Shown: positions 1 through 6,406 of the stretch, piece by piece | Layout: each line of letters starts with the position of its first letter | Position numbering within the stretch: the first letter of the stretch is position 1 | Source: CAZRIE01 sp964600075 | GTDB lineage: Bacteria > Bacteroidota > Bacteroidia > Flavobacteriales > Flavobacteriaceae | Reading direction: 5' to 3' | Assembly (NCBI GenBank): GCA_964600075.1 | Contig: CAZRIE010000144.1 | Location: 1-9,255 of the forward strand | DNA length: 9,255 nt | Position numbers and translations under genes: made by a program | The notes under the pieces: generated by a model | Databases searched by the model: none | What the model was told of the DNA's origin: nothing | Seen by the model: the letters and a program-made list of their open reading frames with translations, nothing else

Positions 1-3000
1 GAAGAAAGGCTGCTCCAACCTATTAGGGTAGCATCGTAGTTCTCAGTTGAAAGAGCGGTAGTGGCGAACATGTCATTCATGTCTGTAACATTACTAACAT
101 CCCAATTCCCTAGATCTTGGTCGAAGTTGCTACCTAAAAACATTTTTTCCATATTGGTAACATTACCTACATCCCAACCACTTATATCTTGGTTGAAAGC
201 GCTATGCCTAAACATCCATGCCATTTCGGTAACATTACTAACATTCCAATTACTTATGTCTTGATCAAAACTAGATGTCCAAAACATGGCTTTCATATCG
301 GTGACTTTACTAACATCCCAATCCTTTATCTTATCATTTATTGTAAAATCAGAAGTAGCAAACATACCGGCCATTGATCTTACCTGCGATAAATCAGGAA
401 TATCCTTAGCACGTATTTCAAAGTCATGGCCGGTAGAGAATGCGTATTCCATAGAAGCCCATTCTATTGTACCCCATTGGTCAACTGATATTAGTTTACC
501 GAGGTGTTTGTCGTCATCCCAGAAGTATTCAAATCTTGGATATCGGCCAGAAATAGCGATTTGATAGATGCCATCATCGGCATAGGCATGTATAATATTA
601 CCGGTAACCCCTGTATCGGAACTGCCATCGCCCCAATCTACCGTATAGTTGTAGTTTTCCAACTCGGCAGTATATACTTCAATTTGTTTCTCATTAGATT
701 CTATTGTCGTAATAAAAGGTCTTTCCGCTAGGGTAATCTCCATCGCGTTAATAATAGGGTGACGTTCACCCCCTACCTCATCTCTAGAATCAAAATCAAT
801 ATTCAATACCCCATCGGTCACGGTAACCGTATGTGATTTTACCAGCATGGCCTCTGCCCCGACCTCGGCATAGACATCAAGATTATCCTCTGCCAATCGG
901 TCTTCAAGGCTCACGTCGAATACGCGCTTGCCTACTTCGCCTATACCCCCGTCCGTGGCGCCGAACCAAAGCTCCGCGAAATGAAGGTTGACGGTGTATT
1001 CCCCGTCTGCCAAGGGAATGCCATAGCTCATTTGTTGCGAGCGGCTATAGCGGAAGCTTTGATAGGGTTCCGGAAGATCGGTTCGAGGTCGATCTAAGGT
1101 ACGACCGGTGTCATAATAGGAGTCGGCCATAAATGTGTTGCCATCATATATGGCTTCTATACCGCCTGCATTGATGCGAATTGCAAATTCATTGGAATCT
1201 GGGCAGTCTGCAGTTTTACCACCATCAATTATGTTCCATTTAAAATCGGCAGTAAGTTTATCACGTGCTGCTTCCGCAGAACAATATTGGGCATTGCCTG
1301 CGTGAAAATTTACGCCCGTTTTGAGGGAAGGAAGGCTACTCCAACTGGTCAATAATTTCTCATAATTTTCTACTGATAGGTTTCCGTTAAAGAACATCCT
1401 GTACATGTCATTAACATTAGCAACATCCCAATTACCAATATCTCCATCAAAGGAAATAGCCTCTTCAAACATGGCATACGTACTGGTAACTTTACCAACA
1501 TCCCAATCGGCAATATCTTGGTTAAACGAACTGGCTCCATTGAACATCTGGTCCATATTCGCAACGTTACCTACGTCCCAATTACCCAGATCCTGATCAA
1601 ATGAAGCTGCCCATCTGAACATTTCAATCATACTGGTAACATTACTAACGTCCCAATCACTAACATCTCCGTTAAACGAATCGGCCATACTAAACATCGC
1701 TCCCATTTTGGTAACTTTACTTACATCCCAATTTGCAATATTTTGGTTGAATGAATTGGCACCACTGAACATGCTATTCATATCCGTGACATTGCCTACT
1801 TCCCAATTGCCGAGAGCCTGGTCGAACGAAACGGCCTCAAAGAACATATGACCCATATCCATAACATTACCGACGTTCCAATCATTAAATGATTCGTTAC
1901 CGATCAACGCCCCACACTTCCAGAACATTAAAGCCACGCTGGTTACATTTGAAAGATCAGGTACATCAGTCGCCTTCACATCAAGGTTGGGGCAATTATA
2001 AAATGCTGCTCGCAATGACGACCATCTGTTCGATCCCCATTGATCAACGGAAAGTAACTTTCCACTACTAAACCCTATCCTTGGAAAATCGCCAGTAATG
2101 GATATGGTATAGGTGCCTGGGCTAGCATAGGTGTGGGTTATGTCCGAAGTAACCCCTGTATCTGAAGAACCATCGCCCCAGTCTATGGTAAAATTGTATG
2201 TTTCGTCATTATGGGTCGGAATCGTGATTTGTCGGCTACTAATATCACTACCCTCACCTGTTTTCCAAGTCGTAATAAACGGTCTTTCGGCTGCAGCAAT
2301 TTCAATCGCATTGATTACGGGGTGGCGTTCGCCACCAACCGCATCTCTAGAATCAAAATCGATATCCAATACGCCATCGGTCACGATAACCGTATGCGAT
2401 TTTACCAGCATGGCCTCTGCCCCGACCTCGGCATAGACATCAAGATTATCTTCTGCCAATCGGCCTTCAAGGCTCACGTCGAATACGCGCTTGCCTACTT
2501 CGCCTATACCCCCGTCCGTGGCGCCGAACCAAAGCTCCGCGAAATGAAGGTTGACGGTGTATTCCCCGTCTGCCAAGGGAATGCCATAGCTCATTTGTTG
2601 CGAGCGGCTATAGCGGAAGCTTTGATAGGGTTCCGGAAGATCGGTTCGAGGTCGATCTAGGGTACGACCGGTGTCATAATAGGAGTCGGCCATAAAGGTC
2701 TCGCCCATATAGTTGACTTCGGAACCGCCCGTGTTGATCAAAGTAAAGGTAATATCGGATGGAGGTGGTGTTTCTCCAGAAACATGAAGCGCTATAGGCG
2801 TTGAGATTGTCTGCATACCAGATGAGTTGGTTGCCCTTACCCTAATTAAATGATTTCCTGCGGGTAGGTTTTCGGCCAGATGTGTACCGTTCTGATTCGA
2901 CGGTGTGTCGAACACCCCGTCATTGTTAACGTCCCATTCGTTGGTTATCGAAGGGTCCCCGTCGGGATCAAAAGTACGGGTGGCATCTAATAAGAAGGCA

Positions 3001-4406
3001 TCTCCAAATTCACCTATTGGAGGAGTAAACCGCATGTACGGCCAAGGTGCTCGATTGACTCCAGCTTCTGGGGTCACAAGAAAACTGCCTTCCCCCTTAT
3101 TGCCTTGTTTATCGTACACTTGAACAATGTACCTTGTTTCGATACCGGGATCAAAGTAAGGCATTTCTATCTGCCCATCGAAATTAACACCAGATAGCAG
3201 TTTTTCTGTATGAAAATCGCAGAAGCTGTAGCTTGGATCACTGGATGGGCTAAGCAGTCGAATCAATGACAGTCCGTCAGCATCCTGTGCGGTTACGTTG
3301 ACAATCAGTTTTCCGTTTTGAGGCGTTGCGGACAACGGGGAAAATGAAAACGCATCTATTCTATTACGTTCTTTACCTTCATTGAAATAATGGTTATTAT
3401 CTAGCGCGTGTGCCGTTGCAAAAGCCAGTCTTGTGTAATCTTTAGGGTAATGATCCTGATGTAAGTAGCCCCGGATGCCACGAAAACCGTTACCCATTAG
3501 ATTGCCATTAAAATTAGAATCGTTTCTAAAATCATGCGGTCCTATTTGTAAAGCATGCATCAATTCATGCCAGCCAGCTCCCAACATCACTGAAGTAATG
3601 GAACTAACTGTACGGCCGTCGCCCGGGTAAAAGGATATATTCTGTTGCAAGGGATAAGGTCCTATTTCAGAAAAAATCAGGCCGTTATAATCCCGATCAT
3701 CGGTTAATCCGTCCGCCCCAATCAAAGAAAGTACATGGCTGGGAATTGTCCCTACCCCAGGGTCATTTGCACTACCAGAACTAGCACCGAGAGCACCACC
3801 TGCCTTAATAGACCCATCCGATTGTTGTAGGTGTGATTCGGATACCAAGAGCCAGACCTGCCCTCTCTGCCATACCCCTAAGCCAGCGTTTCTTGCCGCA
3901 TTTATTCTATTAGTCCAAGCATCCATGTCGGTCTCCCCTTCGATTTGCACATCAGTTTCGGGGATATTCACCAGATGTATTAATGGTGTTTTACCATCTG
4001 CCTCGGTTTCGTAGCGAAATGTTTTTGGTGCAAGCCCATTATAAGCCATTTCATCTCTAAGAAAGATATTCAAAGATGTAACAATCTTTTGAAGCGCTTC
4101 AACCCCCCTATCCTGTGGAGAACGATTGGAAGGAATTAGATACGCCACCCTGACTGTTGGTTCCTCCAGATCCTTAGCTGTTATGATTCTCCCTTTGGCA
4201 GCTTGAAGCCAAGAAGGATTAATAGGAGCGTTACAAGCAAGTGGCGGAAGGGTTTGGTCTTGCAAATTTGAAACATTCTGATGTTGTGCATTCACCGATA
4301 GTACCCCAAAGCAACCTAGAAGTAGTAAGGCCAACAAAATATTAAAATAGTACAACAGGCGATTCTTAATAGGTGATTTTATGGATGGGTCGAATGAGTA
4401 TTTCAT
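1..4406 (-). CDS. Giant secreted metzincin-like metalloprotease with two malectin/PKD/BspA-repeat modules (3' end missing)
   Basis: The frame is open from ATG at 4406-4404 to the left edge (1468 full codons, no stop), so the C-terminus is missing. Residues 1-40 form a signal sequence: basic start, hydrophobic stretch about 17-38, probable cleavage after VNA. Residues about 60-345 resemble bacterial metzincin-type peptidases, with a VRVAYLIPS strand, HELMH (280-284) followed by GPHD, and NLMG (302-305) as candidate Met-turn. Then come an Ig-like segment (about 348-450), a PKD-like segment with DVNNDG (about 457-545), malectin-like domain 1 (about 550-706), a PKD-like WGDG domain (W743), seven BspA/DUF285 repeats (about 820-1020) and a two-cysteine cap. 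Malectin 2 (about 1068-1228), WGDG (W1258) and four more repeats follow. Malectin domains bind carbohydrate in other proteins, so this is probably a cell-surface or secreted, glycan-targeted protease or adhesin. A type IX sorting domain may lie beyond the edge. No clear promoter or Shine-Dalgarno is visible. Substrate is unknown. Confidence 0.9.
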   Translation of the reverse strand, partial: MKYSFDPSIKSPIKNRLLYYFNILLALLLLGCFGVLSVNAQHQNVSNLQDQTLPPLACNAPINPSWLQAAKGRIITAKDLEEPTVRVAYLIPSNRSPQDRGVEALQKIVTSLNIFLRDEMAYNGLAPKTFRYETEADGKTPLIHLVNIPETDVQIEGETDMDAWTNRINAARNAGLGVWQRGQVWLLVSESHLQQSDGSIKAGGALGASSGSANDPGVGTIPSHVLSLIGADGLTDDRDYNGLIFSEIGPYPLQQNISFYPGDGRTVSSITSVMLGAGWHELMHALQIGPHDFRNDSNFNGNLMGNGFRGIRGYLHQDHYPKDYTRLAFATAHALDNNHYFNEGKERNRIDAFSFSPLSATPQNGKLIVNVTAQDADGLSLIRLLSPSSDPSYSFCDFHTEKLLSGVNFDGQIEMPYFDPGIETRYIVQVYDKQGNKGEGSFLVTPEAGVNRAPWPYMRFTPPIGEFGDAFLLDATRTFDPDGDPSITNEWDVNNDGVFDTPSNQNGTHLAENLPAGNHLIRVRATNSSGMQTISTPIALHVSGETPPPSDITFTLINTGGSEVNYMGETFMADSYYDTGRTLDRPRTDLPEPYQSFRYSRSQQMSYGIPLADGEYTVNLHFAELWFGATDGGIGEVGKRVFDVSLEGRLAEDNLDVYAEVGAEAMLVKSHTVIVTDGVLDIDFDSRDAVGGERHPVINAIEIAAAERPFITTWKTGEGSDISSRQITIPTHNDETYNFTIDWGDGSSDTGVTSDITHTYASPGTYTISITGDFPRIGFSSGKLLSVDQWGSNRWSSLRAAFYNCPNLDVKATDVPDLSNVTSVALMFWKCGALIGNESFNDWNVGNVMDMGHMFFEAVSFDQALGNWEVGNVTDMNSMFSGANSFNQNIANWDVSKVTKMGAMFSMADSFNGDVSDWDVSNVTSMIEMFRWAASFDQDLGNWDVGNVANMDQMFNGASSFNQDIADWDVGKVTSTYAMFEEAISFDGDIGNWDVANVNDMYRMFFNGNLSVENYEKLLTSWSSLPSLKTGVNFHAGNAQYCSAEAARDKLTADFKWNIIDGGKTADCPDSNEFAIRINAGGIEAIYDGNTFMADSYYDTGRTLDRPRTDLPEPYQSFRYSRSQQMSYGIPLADGEYTVNLHFAELWFGATDGGIGEVGKRVFDVSLEDRLAEDNLDVYAEVGAEAMLVKSHTVTVTDGVLNIDFDSRDEVGGERHPIINAMEITLAERPFITTIESNEKQIEVYTAELENYNYTVDWGDGSSDTGVTGNIIHAYADDGIYQIAISGRYPRFEYFWDDDKHLGKLISVDQWGTIEWASMEYAFSTGHDFEIRAKDIPDLSQVRSMAGMFATSDFTINDKIKDWDVSKVTDMKAMFWTSSFDQDISNWNVSNVTEMAWMFRHSAFNQDISGWDVGNVTNMEKMFLGSNFDQDLGNWDVSNVTDMNDMFATTALSTENYDATLIGWSSLS
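30..330 (-). repeat. BspA/DUF285 repeat block 2, four units of 72 bp
   Basis: Four tandem units encode a 24-residue repeat of the form WDVSNVT-x-M-x-x-MF followed by FDQDI. The conserved Trp codons sit at 318-320, 246-248, 174-176 and 102-104, exactly 72 bp apart. The motif is the BspA-type (DUF285) leucine-rich-repeat-like surface repeat, known in other bacteria from surface-exposed and adhesive proteins. The block ends toward position 1 with an ENYDATLIGWSSL segment matching the ENYEKLLTSWSSL segment that ends the other block. Confidence 0.88.
841..1133 (-). repeat. Near-identical direct repeat, copy in malectin domain 2
   Basis: This 293-bp stretch matches 2404-2696 in the same orientation (offset 1563 bp, exactly 521 codons) with three mismatches by eye. 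Two are silent and one changes Asp to Gly (LEDRLAED versus LEGRLAED). It encodes most of the malectin-like domain, including MADSYYDTGRT and the YTVNLHFAELWFG strands. Identity falls sharply outside it: 5 differences in the next 60 bp (781-840) and 17 in the following 60 bp (721-780). Confidence 0.93.
1354..1890 (-). repeat. BspA/DUF285 repeat block 1, seven units of 75 bp
   Basis: Seven tandem units encode a 25-residue repeat, for example WDVSNVTSMIEMF followed by SFDQDL. Conserved Trp codons lie at 1878-1880, 1803-1805, 1728-1730, 1653-1655, 1578-1580, 1503-1505 and 1428-1430, strictly 75 bp apart. Each unit is one residue longer than in the second block, with an extra residue before SF. 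After the last unit (about 1195-1360) comes a cap with two cysteines, in AQYC and ADCPD, which may form a disulfide. Confidence 0.88.
2404..2696 (-). repeat. Near-identical direct repeat, copy in malectin domain 1
   Basis: Partner of 841-1133. On the other side of the repeat (2697 onward against 1134 onward) similarity also drops, so the near-identity covers an interior block of the malectin domain and not the whole duplicated module. That pattern suggests homogenisation by gene conversion, or a more recent exchange inside an older module duplication. Confidence 0.93.
3495..3569 (-). other. Metzincin-like zinc site and Met-turn within the large protein
   Basis: Codons for HELMH lie at 3555-3569 and the candidate Met-turn methionine (NLMG, M304) is at 3495-3497. 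H280, E281 and H284 fit the HExxH zinc-binding and catalytic helix. The third ligand would be H291 in GPHD. Classical metzincins read HExxHxxGxxH, but here the glycine and the third histidine are each displaced (HExxHxxxxGxH, counting G289 and H291). The assignment to the metzincin clan is by motif and position only, since no structure or profile search was possible. Confidence 0.7.
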
Positions 4407-4723
4407 TTCTATGTTGTTATATGGTCTGCGGCCCAATTTGAGTTATTATTTTTGTGCTTTTGGTATTTAAGACATTACCACAACAAAAAAATATTTTCAT
4501 AGCCCAAAACTGAGCGGTTCTTATTTCGGGTATTAAACCCAATAAAATCATGCTTATCAAATTGTTAAGCGGTACATCTCGAATAGTAAGCATTTCGCCC
4601 AGCGAGACATGCTTTCTAAGGGAAATAAAGGTCGTATCAATATACCGTATGGCAAACTCATCGTTGTATTCACGATGGATACGGCCGGCTTGGACGGTAA
4701 TGCTTCATAACAGATTTAAAAAC
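4407..4723. other. Intergenic region with a coding-like stretch of unclear strand
   Basis: Positions 4407-4500 are AT-rich and must hold the promoter of the large minus-strand gene, but I find no clean TAnnTTTG there. Positions about 4546-4710 look coding by purine-N-pyrimidine codon rhythm. The plus strand is open from 4546 to the TAA at 4708-4710 (ATG at 4609, 33 codons). The minus strand in the same codon register is open from 4704 down to 4417. Neither product resembles a family I recognise, and the minus reading has no plausible early start codon. It may be a decayed gene, a small gene, or chance. Confidence 0.3.
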
Positions 4724-5035
4724 TCAACATCTACTTTCCTCAAGCGGTTTTTCTTTGATATTCCAAGCAGTTAGATATACAAACTTTACGCATACCGGTA
4801 ACTCTGCCCTGAGCTCGAAGGATTTTTCATCTGAACCACTATCACGCAAGGCGTAGGCAGCTTTTAAAAACCATTCCGTTTTGTCGCTCTTTTTCGGTAT
4901 ATCCATCTCTATGGTATTATCCTTCAAAAAGGCGTTTCCCTCAGCTACGCATTGACTGAAATTGAGTGCAATTATTGTATTGTCCTTAGAATTAGGTATA
5001 AAATTTAGAATTAATAAACACTCCTGCAATGACAT
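4724..5035 (-). CDS. Small hypothetical protein, 103 residues
   Basis: I do not recognise this protein. The 103-codon frame has a coding-like codon rhythm, and the opposite strand in the same register is broken by stops, which favours a real minus-strand gene. The product is soluble-looking, with no signal peptide or membrane segment, three cysteines (in QECLL, SQCVA and PVCVK) plus one near the end, and an acidic middle (NTIEMDIPKKSDKTEW). ATG 5035-5033 is the first possible start because an in-frame stop (TGA) lies at 5041-5039. That ATG falls inside the TGA-N6-TCA palindrome of the divergent operon, and I see neither a Shine-Dalgarno nor a -7 element upstream, so start and expression are doubtful. 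It is divergent from the HPF gene with 61 bp between the start codons. Confidence 0.5.
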   Translation of the reverse strand: MSLQECLLILNFIPNSKDNTIIALNFSQCVAEGNAFLKDNTIEMDIPKKSDKTEWFLKAAYALRDSGSDEKSFELRAELPVCVKFVYLTAWNIKEKPLEESRC

Positions 5036-5041
5036 AAGTCA
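5030..5041 (+). promoter_or_regulatory. CRP/FNR-type operator upstream of the HPF/USP operon
   Basis: TGACATAAGTCA has the TGA-N6-TCA core typical of CRP/FNR-family sites. The dyad extends to 6-bp perfect arms (AATGAC and GTCATT, 5028-5043). Its centre (5035.5) is 29.5 bp before the first base of the TAnnTTTG element at 5065, which puts it near -41.5 if transcription starts about 5 bases after that element. The same spacing recurs before the 6407 gene. The identity of the regulator is inferred. Confidence 0.6.
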
Positions 5042-5064
5042 TTTTATGAAAAGCATTGCTGTGA

Positions 5065-5072
5065 TACTTTTG
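5065..5072 (+). promoter_or_regulatory. Bacteroidota -7 promoter element of the HPF/USP operon
   Basis: TACTTTTG is a perfect TAnnTTTG match, 24 bp upstream of the HPF start codon. That would give a 5' leader of about 20 nt. There is no TTTG at the expected -33 position, consistent with a promoter that depends on the activator site at 5030-5041. Confidence 0.65.
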
Positions 5073-5096
5073 AATAGAAACTAAAAAACCCACATT

Positions 5097-5408
5097 ATGA
5101 CTGTAAATATGCAATATGTACAGATGCCGGAAAGCGAATCGTTAAGCGAAATCGTAAACCGTAACCTAGAAAAGTTGGCGCATAAATATCAATTTGTCAT
5201 TCGTGCGGAAGTTTTCTTCAAGTTGGGCAACGGTACCGACGGAAAAAATAAAATCTGTGAAATAGAACTAAGTGCACCTGGGCCACGAATTTTTGCCAAA
5301 TCCACCGAAGACAATTTTGAAAAGGCTGCTGCAAAAACTATTAGTGATTTGGAGCGACAGCTCAGAAAACGAAAAGAAAAATTTGCTCATCGAAAAAAAG
5401 ATATTTGA
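5097..5408 (+). CDS. Ribosome hibernation promoting factor, HPF/RaiA (S30AE) family
   Basis: The 103-residue product matches the short HPF/RaiA type across its whole length. It has an N-terminal strand (VNMQYVQMPESE), a first helix (SEIVNRNLEKLAHKY), strands IRAEVFFKLGNG and ICEIELSAPGPRIFAKS, then a second helix ending in a strongly basic tail (LERQLRKRKEKFAHRKKD). Family members bind the 30S subunit in the mRNA/tRNA channel and either inactivate ribosomes or promote 100S dimers in stress and stationary phase. It lacks the C-terminal dimerisation domain of long HPFs. No Shine-Dalgarno is seen before ATG 5097, as is usual in Bacteroidota. Its stop is one base before the USP start, so the two genes are almost certainly cotranscribed from the 5065-5072 promoter. 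Confidence 0.93.
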   Translation: MTVNMQYVQMPESESLSEIVNRNLEKLAHKYQFVIRAEVFFKLGNGTDGKNKICEIELSAPGPRIFAKSTEDNFEKAAAKTISDLERQLRKRKEKFAHRKKDI

Positions 5409-5409
5409 T

Positions 5410-6234
5410 ATGAAGAAAATATTAGTGCCTGTAGATTTTTCAGAATCTTCGACTTATGCCTTAGAGGTCGCAGCGAAAATTGCGAAACAGCAACAAGCCG
5501 AAATAATAGTACTACATATGCTGGGGCTTTCAGAGGCGGTGCTGACCAAAGATGAGACGCAGGAATATGAACAGGCCAAGTATTATATGGAACTGACCAA
5601 AAAACGGTTCAAATCTTTTTTGGATAAATCTTACTTGAAGGATATTAAAGTCAAAGAAATCGTCCAAAACTATAAGATATTCAAGGAGTTGAACAAAGTG
5701 GCCCAAGAACAGCATATCGATTTGATTGTAATGGGTTCGCACGGTACAAGCGGATTCAGCGAATTTTTTGTAGGATCCAATACGGAAAAGGTGGTACGTA
5801 CATCCGATATTCCCGTTCTGGTCATCAAAGACCCCGCACCTGATTTTAAGATAAAGAATATGCTATTTGCATGTAGTTTTGCGACAGATTCGGTTTTGGC
5901 CTACAAGAAAGCACTTGCTTTCGCCGAAAAATTTTCGGCTAAGTTGAAACCCATTTATATCAATACACCGTATGACAACTATTTAAGTACCTCAGAGGCA
6001 GAGGAACGTTTTTCCGAATTCATGTTCAAGGCTGGGGATTCAAAAGTAAAGGTTGAAATCTATAATGATTATAGCTTGGAACGCGGCCTTTTTAACTATA
6101 GTAAGAAAGAACAAATCGATGTACTGGCGATCCCGACCCACGGGAGAAGGGGATTATCACATTTCTTTATCGGAAGTATCGGTGAGGATGTGGCCAATCA
6201 TTCTAAAATACCAGTCGTTACTTTTAAGATTTAG
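5410..6234 (+). CDS. Universal stress protein with two Usp domains
   Basis: The 274-residue product holds two tandem UspA-type domains (about 2-140 and 148-274). Domain 1 begins KILVPVDFSESS and has the full nucleotide-binding signature G-2x-G-9x-G-S-N (G109, G112, G122). Domain 2 ends with PTHGRRGLSHFFIGSIGED, where the first glycine of the motif is replaced by proline (P242), so its nucleotide binding may be altered. I chose ATG 5410 because the family starts at MKKILVP and this start sits one base after the HPF stop. The open frame extends upstream to 5272, but only through HPF coding sequence. Usp proteins are cytoplasmic and accumulate in starvation, low oxygen or other stress. Pairing with HPF fits a dormancy response. 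Confidence 0.94.
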   Translation: MKKILVPVDFSESSTYALEVAAKIAKQQQAEIIVLHMLGLSEAVLTKDETQEYEQAKYYMELTKKRFKSFLDKSYLKDIKVKEIVQNYKIFKELNKVAQEQHIDLIVMGSHGTSGFSEFFVGSNTEKVVRTSDIPVLVIKDPAPDFKIKNMLFACSFATDSVLAYKKALAFAEKFSAKLKPIYINTPYDNYLSTSEAEERFSEFMFKAGDSKVKVEIYNDYSLERGLFNYSKKEQIDVLAIPTHGRRGLSHFFIGSIGEDVANHSKIPVVTFKI

Positions 6235-6294
6235 TTTAATCTACTTCTGTTATCTCACATGAGTTAAAAAGGAAAAGGGAATCTTTTGGAGTAG

Positions 6295-6313
6295 ATCCCA
6301 TTTCTTATGGGAT
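6295..6313 (+). terminator. Possible weak terminator after the USP gene
   Basis: A 6-bp perfect stem (ATCCCA / TGGGAT) with a 7-base loop lies 60 bp after the USP stop. It is followed by AAAATAGTTTTT instead of an immediate T-run, so it is at best a weak intrinsic terminator. Positions 6235-6294 hold nothing else that I recognise. Confidence 0.35.
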
Positions 6314-6359
6314 AAAATAGTTTTTATGTCAATTAAAAAGCCCCTCAAGTCTTTAATAC

Positions 6360-6371
6360 TGATAAATGTCA
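6360..6371 (+). promoter_or_regulatory. CRP/FNR-type operator upstream of the copper-receptor operon
   Basis: TGATAAATGTCA matches TGA-N6-TCA. It starts exactly 35 bp before the TAnnTTTG element at 6395, the same distance as in the HPF/USP promoter (5030 to 5065). The outer arms are less symmetric than in the first site. The bases just after both sites are also alike (TTTTATGAAAA versus TTTTTTATAAAA). Confidence 0.6.
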
Positions 6372-6394
6372 TTTTTTATAAAAACAGCCGTTGG

Positions 6395-6402
6395 TACATT
6401 TG
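6395..6402 (+). promoter_or_regulatory. Bacteroidota -7 promoter element of the copper-receptor operon
   Basis: TACATTTG is a perfect TAnnTTTG match, ending only 4 bp before the ATG at 6407. A start site about 5 bases downstream would fall on that ATG, so the transcript may be leaderless. No TTTG is visible at -33. Confidence 0.6.
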
Positions 6403-6406
6403 AATT

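Noticed and set aside
61..731. Several plus-strand open frames of 60-92 codons
   Set aside because: They run antisense to the BspA repeat, PKD-like and malectin coding sequence of the large minus-strand gene. Their regular Ser/Thr/Leu-rich look comes from reading the 72-bp repeats backwards.
1354..1890. CRISPR array suggested by regular 75-bp spacing
   Set aside because: There is no identical repeat with unique spacers. The period is a whole number of codons, and the units translate to BspA repeats in an unbroken frame.
2131..2660. Plus-strand frames of 101 and 149 codons
   Set aside because: Both are antisense to malectin domain 1 and the PKD-like domain, which translate into recognisable domains on the minus strand.
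4309..4317. Lipobox (LLGC, Cys32) in the signal sequence of the large protein
   Set aside because: The -2 residue is not typical and the hydrophobic segment continues past the Cys to a good signal peptidase I site at VNA-Q, so a lipoprotein is less likely.
1..4406. Insertion sequence or mobile element explaining the long direct repeats
   Set aside because: No transposase, terminal inverted repeats or target duplication are seen. The repeats are in-frame protein domains of one gene.
4550..4774. Plus-strand frame of 74 codons
   Set aside because: It overlaps the end of the small minus-strand gene, lacks codon rhythm, and ends in a basic, low-quality tail. The other register at 4546-4710 looks more coding-like.
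5272..5409. Upstream extension of the USP frame to an ATG at 5272
   Set aside because: This part is the HPF coding sequence in another frame. The Usp fold begins at MKKILVP from 5410.
5530..5742. Minus-strand frame of 70 codons inside the USP gene
   Set aside because: Antisense shadow of a well-recognised gene. The same holds for short minus-strand frames at 7265-7611 and 8533-8721 inside the receptor gene.
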